Positions 24,876-33,446 of a stretch of 64,000 bases of DNA are shown here, piece by piece. Position 1 is the stretch's first letter; every line of letters starts with the position of its first letter. The notes below the pieces were generated by a model that was given only the letters and a program-made list of their open reading frames with translations, made no database searches and had not been told where the DNA came from. The position numbers and the translations under genes were made by a program. Source of the stretch: Cohnella candidum (GTDB lineage: Bacteria > Bacillota > Bacilli > Paenibacillales > Paenibacillaceae). The stretch covers positions 4,799,501-4,863,500 of the forward strand of contig NZ_CP033433.1 in assembly GCF_003713065.1 (NCBI RefSeq), written 5' to 3'.

Positions 24876-26033
24876 GTGGAAGAGATTCCCGCAACGACAC
24901 AGACCGCTCGCGCTCCGGCCAAGGGGAGCGGGTCGGCAGGTACGCCTTCAAGAACCACGACGCGCCGGCGCACCAAGAAAAAGCCTTTTATATGGCGATT
25001 GATCCGCAATACGTTTTGGCTGGTATTCATCATTTGTATTTTGTTTGCCGGGTGGTTTTATTTGACCCCTTCGGGCACGACGTTCCGATATATGGTGGCG
25101 GACACGATCATCACGACGCAGCATAGAGTTTGGGCGAAGTATATCATCGGCGAGAAAGGCCTGAAGGAAAGGGTCGCCGCTTATCAGGCGCGTTTCGATC
25201 AAATGGGAGAAGAACGGGATACCCATGTGATTCCCGTGGCGGCGCCGGGGAAAGCGGACGCCGATCTCCCCCTCACTTCCGTTGAGGAAGTCTCCGGGGA
25301 AGGCTTTCACGGTTACTTGCTCAGCGTTCGGGATCCGAAGAAAATCCGGCTCGTCGTGCCGCTCAAACCCGGCCGCGGCGAAAAAGTTACAAGCATGGTG
25401 AAACGAACGGGGGCGCTGTACGGCGTAAATGCCGGTGGCTTCGCCGATCCCAATTGGCAGGGCAACGGATTTCAGCCGATCGGCATCGTCATCAGCCAAG
25501 GCAAGATCTACTACAACGGGCTGGGCAACGCCAAGAGCACGCAGATCGTGGGCCTCGACAAGAACGGCAAAATGATCGCCGGCCGCTACTCGATCCAGGA
25601 GCTCATGGATCTCGGTATCTCCGAAGCCGTGACGTTCTCGCCTCGAATCATCGTCAACGGCAAAGGGCTCATTAAAAACCGCGCGCAAGGCTGGGGAATC
25701 GCGCCGCGTTCCGTCATGGGCCAGAAGGAAGACGGCACCGTCATGTTCCTGCTGATCGACGGACGTCAGCCCGGTTACAGTATCGGGGCGACTTTGTACG
25801 ACGCGCAGGAAATTATGTTGGAGCACGGGGCGGTCATCGCGGCCAACCTGGACGGCGGATCCTCGACGGTGCTCGTGAACGGGGACGGGGAGATCGTCAA
25901 CAAGCCGTCCGCCGCGCATGGAGAGCGTTATTTGCCGACGGCTTTCCTCGTGTACGACGATCCTTCTTCCGTGGAAGTCCCGAACGTATGGGCAGGCTTG
26001 AAGCCGTCCGACATCGATCCGGGCAAATGGTAA
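24876..26033 (+). CDS. membrane-anchored phosphodiester glycosidase (NAGPA-like) protein
   Basis: A 385-residue protein. The basic, Thr-rich cytoplasmic N-terminus (TTRRRTKKK) leads into one transmembrane helix (about residues 43-65), then an extracytoplasmic domain. GVNAGGFADPNWQGNG, SPRIIVNGKG, APRSVMGQKEDG and ANLDGGSSTVLV are the NAGPA/phosphodiester-glycosidase signatures. Family members remove or process GlcNAc phosphodiesters on wall polymers or exopolysaccharide. The GTG at 24876 lies only 1 nt after AAAGGAG, an unusually tight spacing, but a stop at 24861 blocks any earlier start. Confidence 0.8.
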   Translation: MEEIPATTQTARAPAKGSGSAGTPSRTTTRRRTKKKPFIWRLIRNTFWLVFIICILFAGWFYLTPSGTTFRYMVADTIITTQHRVWAKYIIGEKGLKERVAAYQARFDQMGEERDTHVIPVAAPGKADADLPLTSVEEVSGEGFHGYLLSVRDPKKIRLVVPLKPGRGEKVTSMVKRTGALYGVNAGGFADPNWQGNGFQPIGIVISQGKIYYNGLGNAKSTQIVGLDKNGKMIAGRYSIQELMDLGISEAVTFSPRIIVNGKGLIKNRAQGWGIAPRSVMGQKEDGTVMFLLIDGRQPGYSIGATLYDAQEIMLEHGAVIAANLDGGSSTVLVNGDGEIVNKPSAAHGERYLPTAFLVYDDPSSVEVPNVWAGLKPSDIDPGKW

Positions 26034-26112
26034 TTGGCAATAGGGTTGAATCGCAGGGATACCGCTGTGCCGAGCTGGAATGTGTGCTTATTGCGAGCAT
26101 GCATCCGGCGGA

Positions 26113-26142
26113 TTGACGGCATGGCCGTATCCTTGTTAATAT
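26113..26142 (+). promoter_or_regulatory. sigma-A promoter of the lacI-VOC-thuA operon
   Basis: TTGACG (26113-26118), an 18-bp spacer, TAATAT (26137-26142). The imperfect palindrome AACACGCGTT just downstream (about 26152-26161) is a candidate LacI-type operator. Confidence 0.6.
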
Positions 26143-26189
26143 AGTGGCATAAACACGCGTTCACAATAGAGAGAAGAGGGTATCGCCGA

Positions 26190-27230
26190 TTGAAAAAGAC
26201 CGGGATCGATTCGGTTGAAATCGCGCGTCTGGCAGGCGTGTCGCGAAGCACGGTCAGCCGGGTCATCAACAATTACAGCAACGTGCCGCCGGAAACGCGG
26301 GAGAAAGTGATGCAGGTCATCCGCCAATACAATTACGTGCCTAACGCATCGGCGCAGGTGCTGGCGGGCAAGAAGACGCGAACGATCGGCTTGTTCATGA
26401 TCGAGGCGGGACACGTGTCCGCTGACATCTTGTCCAACATGCTGCTCGCCAGCGTCATCGAGAACGCTTCCTCGCACGGGTATTACGTTCTGACGCGTAT
26501 TATCCGCAATGCCAAGGACGAGGAAGAGATCCGCGGCGTGAAGGACATTTTCTACCAACGCCGGATTGACGGCGGCATTTTCATCGGGGCCGCGAATGAG
26601 GAGCCGTTCGTCGAAGAATTGATCGACGAGGGTTTCATGGTAGGCATCGTGGACCAGGAAATCCGGGACCACAAAGAGCCGAACCGGATCATCGCGAACT
26701 TCGACAACCACGACGGGATGATGCTGGCCGTGGAGTATTTGCACGGTCTCGGCCATCGCAGCATCGGAGCCCTCAACGGGGACATGAACCGATACTCGGG
26801 GCCGTCGAAATACGAGGGGTTCCTGGCGGCCATGCGTCATTTCGGCTTGGAGATCCGACAGGAGTGGATCCTGCCCGGAGGATTCAGCGAAGAAATCGGC
26901 TACCAGGCGATGGGAAGGTTCCTCGATAGCGGTACGAAGAGGCCGACGGCCATGATCATGGCAAACGACAGCGTCGCCTTCGGAGCCATCCGGGCGATGA
27001 ATGAGCGCGGCTTGCAGGTTCCCCGGGATCTGTCGGTGATCGGGTTCGACGACCATCCGCTGAGCTCCCGCCATCATCCGGCCTTAACGACGTTAAAGGT
27101 CGATTTCGCCGACATGATGGAGAGACTGACGGTCTCGCTCATCCGCCACATCGAGAAGGAAGAAACGGGCTTCACCCCGTTCAGCGTCCGCAACGACCTG
27201 ATTCGCAGGGATTCCTGCCGGGCTATTTGA
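26190..27230 (+). CDS. LacI-family transcriptional regulator
   Basis: A 346-residue LacI/GalR regulator. The N-terminal HTH (VEIARLAGVSRSTVSRVIN, about residues 8-27) and hinge (NASAQVLAGKKTRTIGLF) are followed by a periplasmic-binding-protein-like sugar-sensing domain with the typical IGFDDHPLS. The TTG at 26190 follows AGAGGG. It is first in an operon with a VOC protein and a ThuA-like gene. ThuA and VOC proteins often accompany sugar-catabolic genes, so a carbohydrate-derived effector is likely. Confidence 0.88.
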   Translation: MKKTGIDSVEIARLAGVSRSTVSRVINNYSNVPPETREKVMQVIRQYNYVPNASAQVLAGKKTRTIGLFMIEAGHVSADILSNMLLASVIENASSHGYYVLTRIIRNAKDEEEIRGVKDIFYQRRIDGGIFIGAANEEPFVEELIDEGFMVGIVDQEIRDHKEPNRIIANFDNHDGMMLAVEYLHGLGHRSIGALNGDMNRYSGPSKYEGFLAAMRHFGLEIRQEWILPGGFSEEIGYQAMGRFLDSGTKRPTAMIMANDSVAFGAIRAMNERGLQVPRDLSVIGFDDHPLSSRHHPALTTLKVDFADMMERLTVSLIRHIEKEETGFTPFSVRNDLIRRDSCRAI

Positions 27231-27249
27231 AAATAAAGGAGACGGGATC

Positions 27250-27702
27250 ATGCAGCCAAACGCGTTGGGCAACAACGTCATCACGCAAATCGGGTTATTG
27301 GTGAACGACATCGAAAAAACGTCCGAAGCTTACGCCACCTTTTTCGGAGTCGAGAAACCGAACTGGTTCTGGACCGACACGGCCGACAAGGCGCAAACCG
27401 AGTACCGGGGCGGGCCGACCGAAGCGCGGGCGAAGCTGGCGTTTTTCGATATGGGATCGCTGCAGTTGGAGCTGATCGAGCCGGATCACAACCCGAGCAC
27501 CTGGCGGGAGAGCCTCGACCGGAACGGCGAAGGCTTCCATCACATCGCGTTCGTCATTAAGGGCATGCAGGAGAAGATCTCTTTGCTCGAGCAGGGCGGC
27601 ATGCCGCTGCTGCAGAAGGGCGAATACACCGGAGGGCGCTACGCTTACCTGGATTCGTTCAAGGATTTGAAAGTGCTGATCGAGCTGCTCGAAAACGATT
27701 GA
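27250..27702 (+). CDS. VOC-superfamily (glyoxalase-like) protein
   Basis: A 150-residue protein with two beta-alpha-beta-beta-beta units. In the classical metal set, the first ligand position (ITQIGLLV) is Gln rather than His. Glu (LQLELIEP), His (GFHHIAFVI) and Glu (LIELLEND) are retained. This arrangement is close to methylmalonyl-CoA epimerase or lyase-type VOC proteins. The ATG at 27250 follows AAAGGAG. It lies 19 bp after lacI and 28 bp before the thuA start. The reaction is not assignable. Confidence 0.78.
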   Translation: MQPNALGNNVITQIGLLVNDIEKTSEAYATFFGVEKPNWFWTDTADKAQTEYRGGPTEARAKLAFFDMGSLQLELIEPDHNPSTWRESLDRNGEGFHHIAFVIKGMQEKISLLEQGGMPLLQKGEYTGGRYAYLDSFKDLKVLIELLEND

Positions 27703-27730
27703 GCGGAATAGGCAACGGGAGGTGCGCGGC

Positions 27731-28378
27731 ATGAAACGGATTACGGCGGTCGTCGGGGACTTTTACCACTCGGCAGATGAGGCCGGCGAGGCGCTTCAGC
27801 AGGCGATCGCGACATGGGCGGGTGCGTCGGACGTCAGCCTGCGTTTCGTGGAAGCGGGCCGGCTGAAGGAAGAGCTCGCCGAGAAGCCGGACGCGGTCAT
27901 CCTGTTCAAGGAAGACCGGGTGGCTCCCCAAGAGGACGGAAACGCCCGCTGGATGGCGCCGGAAATCGCGTCGGCCATCGTGGATTACGTGGAGCAGGGA
28001 GGCGGCTGGCTGGCCTGGCATTCGGGGCTAGCATCCTATGACCCCGACGGTGCGTACGTTTCAATGCTCCGGGGCTATTTCCTGCACCACCCGGAGTAGC
28101 ACCAACCCGTTCGGTACACGCCGGCCGGAGAAGGCTTCGAAGGCGAAACGCGGGAGTTCGAGGTGCTCGACGAGCATTACTTCGTAGAGTACGACAGTGC
28201 CCGCACGGAGACGTTTCTGCGGTCGGAATCGGTAGACGGAAGCTCCGTCGCCGGCTGGAGGCACACGTTCGGCGCGGGCCGCGTCTGCTGCCTGACGCCG
28301 GCACACCGGAGGGAAGGGCTCCTTCAGCCCGACTTCCAACGGCTTCTCGGCGAAGCCGTCCGCTGGTGCTGCGGGTAA
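27731..28378 (+). pseudogene. ThuA-like protein interrupted by an in-frame amber codon
   Basis: The frame starting at ATG 27731 (GGGAGGT, 7-nt spacing) encodes a ThuA/glutamine-amidotransferase-like fold (VVGDFYHSADE, VEQGGGWLAWHSG). It stops at TAG 28097-28099, immediately after the HHPE segment. The same frame then continues to 28378 with family-like sequence (EVLDEHYFVEY, SVAGWRHTFGAGRVCCLTPAHRREG). Removing the single stop restores about 215 residues, the usual length. A nonsense mutation is the simple reading. Stop readthrough or a sequencing error cannot be excluded. Confidence 0.8.
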
Positions 28379-28390
28379 GTCGGTTACAAT

Positions 28391-28420
28391 AAATAGCGTC
28401 CTCACGGGCGCTATTTTTTT
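28391..28420 (+). terminator. terminator of the lacI-VOC-thuA operon
   Basis: AAATAGCG / CGCTATTT stem with a T-run of seven, 13 bp after the thuA-frame stop. Confidence 0.85.
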
Positions 28421-28460
28421 GTTGCCGTCCCGCTCAGCCACCGATCCGCCCACCTGCCGA

Positions 28461-28743
28461 ATTAGCGATACTGGATATCACTAAATCGCACCCGAAACCA
28501 CTCGCCCGCCGAAACGCCGATAATAGACTCCCACAGAGACTAATTTGCGACCAGCCCGCGTTTCCGCCGATAATAGACTCCCACAGAGACTATTTCACGA
28601 TCTGCGCAGCGTTTCCGCGAAATAGCCTCCCACAGAGACTAATTGATGAGTTGCGCCGCGTTTTCGCCTAAATAGTCTCCCACATAGACTATTTGACGAG
28701 CAACTCCGCCATTCCGTCGAAACATTCTCCCACGGAGACTATT
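28461..28743. repeat. palindrome array B (6 units, 50-bp period)
   Basis: Five 23-nt units (9-nt arm, loop CCACA or CCACG, 9-nt arm; consensus AATAGACTC-CCACA-GAGACTATT) start at 28522, 28572, 28621, 28671 and 28721, a 49-50-bp period. A more diverged 25-nt unit lies at 28461-28485. The 26-27-nt stretches between units also resemble one another (GCGTTTCCGCC-like), so the true repeat is about 50 bp and this is not a CRISPR array. It fills the gap between the thuA terminator and a TetR promoter. Confidence 0.85.
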
Positions 28744-28817
28744 ACCGCCACATCCCCCACCACGAGTCAAAAGCACGCCAACCCCAAAAAAACAGGAAAA
28801 ATTTTCACCAAACCCCA

Positions 28818-28876
28818 TTGACAGACCGACGGTCGGTATGCGAAGATAGGCACATAACAGACCGACGGTCGGTATG
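28818..28876 (+). promoter_or_regulatory. TetR operon promoter with duplicated 20-bp operator
   Basis: The identical 20-mer ACAGACCGACGGTCGGTATG occurs at 28821-28840 and 28857-28876, 36 bp apart. Each contains the palindrome ACCGAC-G-GTCGGT. TTGACA at 28818-28823 overlaps the first copy. A TGC-GAAGAT extended -10 follows with an 18-bp spacer. Confidence 0.85.
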
Positions 28877-28904
28877 GACAGATCGAAAGAGAGGAAGAAC
28901 CGAA

Positions 28905-29492
28905 ATGACACCTCAAACAGGAAAATCGAGTTTTCAAACGATCTTGGATACCGCGGAAGAATTGATCCGGGAGAAGGGCTGCCGCCAGACGACGCTCCAG
29001 GACATTATCCGCCGATCCGGCCTTTCCAAAGGCGCGATCTACCACTACGTTTCCAGCAAAGACGAACTGCTGGGCTTGGTCATGAAGTCGCGCATCGAAC
29101 AGTTGAACGCCCGCTTCACCGAGGCCGTGAACTCCCCGCAGTCTCGGGGCTTGCATAATCCGTTGCAGCTGATCGCCGAGGGCATGGTGAGAAACACGAG
29201 CCATGAAGACGTGACCAACCGGATCTTCCTGTACCTCCTGAGCCAGATGGACAACGAGACCGTGGCGGCCACCGTCAAGGAAGTCTATCAATATACGCTG
29301 CAGACTTGTACGAAGTGGATCGAGGCGGGCCAGCAGCACGGCGTCATCCCCCCGGACACGGACAAGGCCCGGATCGCCGAAATGCTCGTGATGTTCATGT
29401 ACGGACTCCGCGTGCAAAACACGATCCTGCAAGAGCCTTCCGGCATGAAAGCGGAGGATTTGATCCGCTTCATGGCCAAGGCCCTATCTTAA
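28905..29492 (+). CDS. TetR-family regulator of a membrane protein operon
   Basis: A 195-residue TetR protein with HTH TTLQDIIRRSGLSKGAIYHYV near residues 28-48. The ATG at 28905 is supported by GAGAGGAAG; the longer frame upstream runs through the duplicated operator and is not real. Two membrane proteins (DUF2306-like and VC0807-like) follow in the same direction with a 19-bp gap and then an 8-nt overlap, so they are the probable targets with the regulator itself. The ligand is unknown. Confidence 0.88.
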   Translation: MTPQTGKSSFQTILDTAEELIREKGCRQTTLQDIIRRSGLSKGAIYHYVSSKDELLGLVMKSRIEQLNARFTEAVNSPQSRGLHNPLQLIAEGMVRNTSHEDVTNRIFLYLLSQMDNETVAATVKEVYQYTLQTCTKWIEAGQQHGVIPPDTDKARIAEMLVMFMYGLRVQNTILQEPSGMKAEDLIRFMAKALS

Positions 29493-29511
29493 GCTGGAGG
29501 ACTCAATACCG

Positions 29512-30180
29512 ATGACGAATAAAAAGTTGCTGTTTCCCCTGTTGTACGTGCTGGTCACGCTGTTGTCCTTTTACGTCGTGCTCCAATATTTGATTTACAG
29601 CCCGAGCGATTCCGGGATGGTTTCCGCCAAAATGGACGATCCGTCCTTTCCATACCGGGTGTGGAAAATCTTCTTCTACCCGCACATCCTGCTCGGCCTC
29701 GCGGCCCTGTTGACCGGTTCTTACCAGCTGACGAAACGGAGCCGCCGGAATCCCGCGCTGCACAAGCGATTGGGCCGCATTTACGGGATCTCGATTTTCC
29801 TCAACGTTCCGGTCGTGCCGTTCATCGCGCTGTACGCCACCGGCGGAACGCCGTCCACCGTCGCCTTCATGGTGCTGGACGTACTCTGGCTCGCGATGAC
29901 GGCGGCAGGCGTCCGGTACATCCTCAGGAAGGACGTCGTCCGGCACCGGCAATGGATGCTCAGAAGCTACGCGGTCACGCTCGTGTTCGTCACGTTCCGG
30001 ATCGTGCTTGGCATCGAATCCCTGCTCACCGACGCGCCGTCCAGCGTTACGTTCCCGGTCGCCGTTGCATTGTCGATCGTCCTCAACCTGGCGTACGCGG
30101 AATTTTACATGACGAAGAAATCCAAGAAATCCCCAACCCCCTACATAAACGATAAAGGAAGGTCTGCCCAAAATGTCTAA
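29512..30180 (+). CDS. DUF2306-like multi-pass membrane protein
   Basis: A 222-residue protein with about seven helices. KRLGRIYGISIFLNVP and a later RHRQWMLRSYAVTLVFVTFR carry the conserved His/Arg residues of DUF2306 membrane proteins, a family of unknown function. The conserved histidines in membrane-adjacent loops could bind heme or metal, but this is inference. It lies between the TetR regulator and a VC0807-like protein and overlaps the latter by 8 nt. Confidence 0.75.
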   Translation: MTNKKLLFPLLYVLVTLLSFYVVLQYLIYSPSDSGMVSAKMDDPSFPYRVWKIFFYPHILLGLAALLTGSYQLTKRSRRNPALHKRLGRIYGISIFLNVPVVPFIALYATGGTPSTVAFMVLDVLWLAMTAAGVRYILRKDVVRHRQWMLRSYAVTLVFVTFRIVLGIESLLTDAPSSVTFPVAVALSIVLNLAYAEFYMTKKSKKSPTPYINDKGRSAQNV

Positions 30181-30790
30181 ACGCGCTTATGTCCTCTTTA
30201 CTCTCGTTATCAACGGTGTCGTCCCTTGGCTGCTGTACGTCTGGTTGTCCGATCATATGAGCTCGTTATCCGCGCTGACCATCGCCACGCTCGTTCCGCT
30301 CGCCGACAACTTGGTTCACTTGGTTAAACACCGCAAGCCCGACGCTTTCGGAGCGCTCATGCTGTTCACGTTTCTGCTCACGCTCGTCCTCGTCATGCTC
30401 GGCGGAAGCGAGAAAATCCTGCTTGTCCGCGAATCGCTCGTAACGGCGGGCGTCGGCATCGTGTTCTTGGGCTCGCTGCTGTTCGGCAAGCCGCTCATGT
30501 TCCATCTCGCCGCGCGGTTCATCGGCAAAAATGATTTCACCGCCAACTGGAGCTACCCGTACTTCCGTTTCGTCATGCGCCTGATGTCGCTCGTGTGGGG
30601 CATCATGCTGACGGGGGAAGCGGCCGTGCGGGTGTTCATGGTGTTCCACATGTCCACTGAAAGGTACCTGGCCTTGTCCAACGTGGTGCTGTACGGCTTT
30701 ATCGGGGCGGCTATCTTGTGGACGGTCGCTTACCGCCGTCACTCTTCCGCGAAGTTTAACGACATCAAGCTTGCCGCGGCTTCCCGCTGA
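30173..30790 (+). CDS. VC0807-like integral membrane protein
   Basis: A 205-residue protein with about six helices. LFGKPLMFHLAARFIG and ANWSYPYFRFVMRLMSLVWG match the VC0807-type membrane family that often sits beside TetR regulators; the function is unknown. It overlaps the preceding gene by 8 nt, and its ribosome binding site GGAAGG lies inside that gene. It closes the TetR-controlled operon. Confidence 0.72.
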   Translation: MSKRAYVLFTLVINGVVPWLLYVWLSDHMSSLSALTIATLVPLADNLVHLVKHRKPDAFGALMLFTFLLTLVLVMLGGSEKILLVRESLVTAGVGIVFLGSLLFGKPLMFHLAARFIGKNDFTANWSYPYFRFVMRLMSLVWGIMLTGEAAVRVFMVFHMSTERYLALSNVVLYGFIGAAILWTVAYRRHSSAKFNDIKLAAASR

Positions 30791-30812
30791 TTCGGCAAGA
30801 GAGGAGCCTGTC

Positions 30813-31325
30813 ATGGAAATCATTCCGCTCACGAAAGAGCACCGTAAAAGCTTAATCGCGCTGTATCGGGTCGTGACGGCAGAACTGCGCCGCAGCGGCA
30901 TCGACCAATGGGATTGGATTTACCCGAACCGTTTCACGATTAGCGGCGATATTCGCAAAGGAATCGTTTACGGGATCGTCGAGCAAGGACGCGTATCTGG
31001 CGCCATCGTGATCGACCGGGCATCGCCTGCATCAGGTTCGGGAGCATCCCCGGGAGCTGTTCCGTCGTGGTCAATCAACCGGCTTGCCGTTTTGCCCGAT
31101 ATGCAGGGCCGGGGAATCGGCGGACGTTTGCTTCGGTTCGGAGAAGATTTCATCCGGGGCGCCGGAGGCACGCTGATCCGTTTGGAGGTTTACTCCGGCA
31201 ACCCCCACGCCTTCGGTATGTATCAGCGTGCGGGATACGGGCAAGTCGGAGAGTCCCGTTATCCGTTCCGCAAGCTGCCTTACTTCGTATACGAGAAGGC
31301 GCTGCTGGAAGACCTGGCTCAATAA
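30813..31325 (+). CDS. GNAT-family N-acetyltransferase
   Basis: A 170-residue acetyltransferase. The acetyl-CoA loop reads VLPDMQGRGIGGRLL (Q/R-x-x-G-x-G), followed by the typical GGTLIRLEVYSGNPHAFGMYQRAGYGQVG. The ATG at 30813 follows GAGAGGAG. The substrate is unknown. Its last 7 nt overlap the 3' end of the convergent DUF3298 gene. Confidence 0.85.
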   Translation: MEIIPLTKEHRKSLIALYRVVTAELRRSGIDQWDWIYPNRFTISGDIRKGIVYGIVEQGRVSGAIVIDRASPASGSGASPGAVPSWSINRLAVLPDMQGRGIGGRLLRFGEDFIRGAGGTLIRLEVYSGNPHAFGMYQRAGYGQVGESRYPFRKLPYFVYEKALLEDLAQ

Positions 31326-31930
31326 AGCATGGCTCCCAGCGGCCCGTTCTCGTCGATGAGATCCTGGATATCGTAAACGGAGATAGGGAAGTAAGGAAAA
31401 CCCCATGCATACGGCACGAGCGCATATAAGGGGAAGTAAATCACGAGCGCCTTGTCGGCAATATAATAATCCTGATCCGGCGACAAGCCGGGATAAGGGC
31501 CCAGGAGCGGAAGCTTGCGGGTCGCGATTTGCGCCTGGACGATGTCGTTCAGGCGTTTTTCATAGGGGCTTCCGGGTTTGAACAGTTCGCGGAGCGAATA
31601 TTTGCGGCCCGTGTCAGCATCGAAAGTGAGGGAGTGCTGCAGCGTATTGCCATGCGCCCCGCCGGTATAAGTGTAGTTGAGCAAACAGAGGCTGAGCACC
31701 CCTCGCTGGTTGGTTTTCACCTCGAAGAAGCCGAGCATTTCCCGGATATCCCCGCCTGGGTAGCCTTGCGATTGCATTTGGGCGTTGATCGTTCTGACGA
31801 TGTCTCGGTTCATGGAGTCGCGGGCACTCGGAACGGTTCCTCCCGCAACCGCGGGAATGCTGACTTTCACGTTGCGCGGGGCGGTAAAAGTTCTCACTGT
31901 AATAGGAAGCATCAACGTAGTGCGGTTCAT
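31319..31930 (-). CDS. DUF3298/DUF4163-type protein (RsiV-like fold)
   Basis: A 203-residue protein. NYTYTGGAHGNTLQHSLTFDADTGRKYSLRELF is the conserved DUF3298 stretch, and an N-terminal DUF4163-like half with paired strands precedes it. Related domains occur in anti-sigma factor RsiV (lysozyme sensing) and PdaC (peptidoglycan deacetylase). Here there is no membrane anchor or clear signal peptide in the predicted start, so the location is uncertain. Its 3' end overlaps the GNAT gene by 7 nt. Its start faces the ECF41 promoter region. Confidence 0.75.
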   Translation of the reverse strand: MNRTTLMLPITVRTFTAPRNVKVSIPAVAGGTVPSARDSMNRDIVRTINAQMQSQGYPGGDIREMLGFFEVKTNQRGVLSLCLLNYTYTGGAHGNTLQHSLTFDADTGRKYSLRELFKPGSPYEKRLNDIVQAQIATRKLPLLGPYPGLSPDQDYYIADKALVIYFPLYALVPYAWGFPYFPISVYDIQDLIDENGPLGAMLY

Positions 31931-32033
31931 GACAATCTCCAGCTTTCCCGCCTTTGGCGTCGTCGTTGTTTCAGCCTATGCATCGCCCGTTCCCCCGGTC
32001 CCGAAACACAAATTTTTTTTTTTCTACGCCGGG

Positions 32034-32060
32034 CGTCACAAAAAATAAGGCAGCGTCGTC
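32034..32060 (+). promoter_or_regulatory. ECF41-type promoter in front of the FAD oxidoreductase-sigJ operon
   Basis: CGTCACA (32034-32040), 16 bp, CGTC (32057-32060). From memory, the published ECF41 target consensus is TGTCACA-N16-CGTC, so only the first base of the -35 differs. It lies 67 bp upstream of the operon that encodes an ECF41 sigma factor, consistent with autoregulation. Confidence 0.75.
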
Positions 32061-32126
32061 TTCTTGGCAACCACGCGAATCCGACCCTGCGGGAATGCGG
32101 TTCGCGAACCGAGGAGGCGTTTTTTC

Positions 32127-33446
32127 ATGAAAGACATGAACGGATCCAAAATGAATCGGGTATGGGACATTGCCGTCATCGGCGGAGGGCCGGCCGGTCT
32201 TGCGGCTGCGGCGCTGAGCGCCAGGTCGGGGCGTTCGGTGGTGCTGCTGGAGAAGGGAAGCTCGCTGGGCGGCCGCGCGTCTTCGTCGAGGGAGGGCGGC
32301 GCTTCCTTGAATCTCGGAGCGCATGCTCTTTACCGCGGAGGCAGCGCCCAGCGCGTGCTTGAGAAGCTCGGCGTAGCGGCGCCGGGCGGAAGTCCGGGCA
32401 CGAACGTCGCCTGGGTGCCGGAAGAGGGCCGGGGAGAGATCGTCTCCACGGCGGGTTTGCTGCTGGGGCGGACTTTGAATTGGTCGGAGAAAAGAAGATT
32501 CCTCAGATTTTTCCTCGGCTTGCGGAAGCTGAACCCGAATGAAGCGACGGGGCAAGGATGGGCGGCCTGGATGGCTGCGAACGGGCTGCATGGGCGGGCT
32601 GCCGCGGTAGCCTCCGCCTTGGCGCGGCTTTCCACGTACGTCGGAGACGCGGATTTGCTGGATGCAGGTACGGTGATCCGACAACTGCAGAAGCCCGCGG
32701 TCGTCTATCCCGACGGAGGCTGGCAGACGATCGTGGACGGACTGGCGGCGAAAGCCTCGGAAGCGGGGGCGGTCTGCCGAACCTCGGCTTCCGTTGCGGG
32801 CGTGGAGCGGGCGGAAGACGGGACCGGCGAGTGGATCTTGCGCTTGGCGGACGGTGAGTACGTCAGGACGGGCCAAGTCATCGCGGCCGTGGAGCCCGCG
32901 CGGGTGGCCGATTGGTTCGGCCGCTGGCTGCCGGCGGAATACCTCCGGTCTTTGGAACGGCTGCAGCCGGTGTATGCTTCGGCGCTGGACCTGCATCTTC
33001 GCCGGCTGCCCAAGCCAGGCCGCCCCTTCGCGCTCGGACTGGACCAACCGCTGTACTTCTCGGCGCATTCGCAGTGGGCAAAGTTGTGCGACGATTCGGA
33101 TCATGCGGTCGTTCACGTCATGCGGTATGATGGGGAACAGAAGGATGATATTTCCACCGGCCGTGCCTCTCTGGAGCGGTTTCTGGATCGGGTGCAGCCG
33201 GGCTGGCGCGACCTGGTGATCAGGGCACGATACATGCCGCATGTCACGGTCATGTACGGCATGCCTTCACGCGATTTGAAAGGCACCATGGGACGTCCTT
33301 CCGTGGATACGGGGTTGGACGGGGTGTACGTCGCCGGGGATTGGACCGGAGGGAAAGAGTCGCTGCTGGACGCTTCCATGTACAGCGCAGACGCGGCGGC
33401 GGAGTTGGCCGTCAAAACGAGAGCGATCGGAGTGAACGCGGGATGA
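32127..33446 (+). CDS. FAD-dependent oxidoreductase (phytoene-desaturase/amine-oxidase-like)
   Basis: A 439-residue flavoprotein. The FAD-binding motif IAVIGGGPAGLAAAALSARSG lies near residues 15-35, with LLEKGSSLGGRASS as the second ribose-binding segment. A C-terminal GVYVAGDWTGGKESLLDASMYSA is typical of NAD(P)-binding Rossmann/phytoene-dehydrogenase-like proteins. The ATG at 32127 follows GAGGAGG. It overlaps the ECF41 sigma factor start by 4 nt. ECF41 sigma factors usually pair with carboxymuconolactone decarboxylases, oxidoreductases or epimerases, so this flavoprotein is probably the regulon's effector. Confidence 0.85.
   Translation: MKDMNGSKMNRVWDIAVIGGGPAGLAAAALSARSGRSVVLLEKGSSLGGRASSSREGGASLNLGAHALYRGGSAQRVLEKLGVAAPGGSPGTNVAWVPEEGRGEIVSTAGLLLGRTLNWSEKRRFLRFFLGLRKLNPNEATGQGWAAWMAANGLHGRAAAVASALARLSTYVGDADLLDAGTVIRQLQKPAVVYPDGGWQTIVDGLAAKASEAGAVCRTSASVAGVERAEDGTGEWILRLADGEYVRTGQVIAAVEPARVADWFGRWLPAEYLRSLERLQPVYASALDLHLRRLPKPGRPFALGLDQPLYFSAHSQWAKLCDDSDHAVVHVMRYDGEQKDDISTGRASLERFLDRVQPGWRDLVIRARYMPHVTVMYGMPSRDLKGTMGRPSVDTGLDGVYVAGDWTGGKESLLDASMYSADAAAELAVKTRAIGVNAG

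Noticed and set aside
28522..28743. A possible CRISPR array (23-nt repeats, 26-27-nt spacers)
   Set aside because: The supposed spacers resemble one another, the repeats are imperfect palindromes, and no cas genes are present. It fits a 50-bp tandem repeat better.
31991..32042. A run of T (about ten) before the ECF41 promoter as a terminator for the DUF3298 gene
   Set aside because: It lies upstream of that gene's start on the other strand and no stem precedes it.
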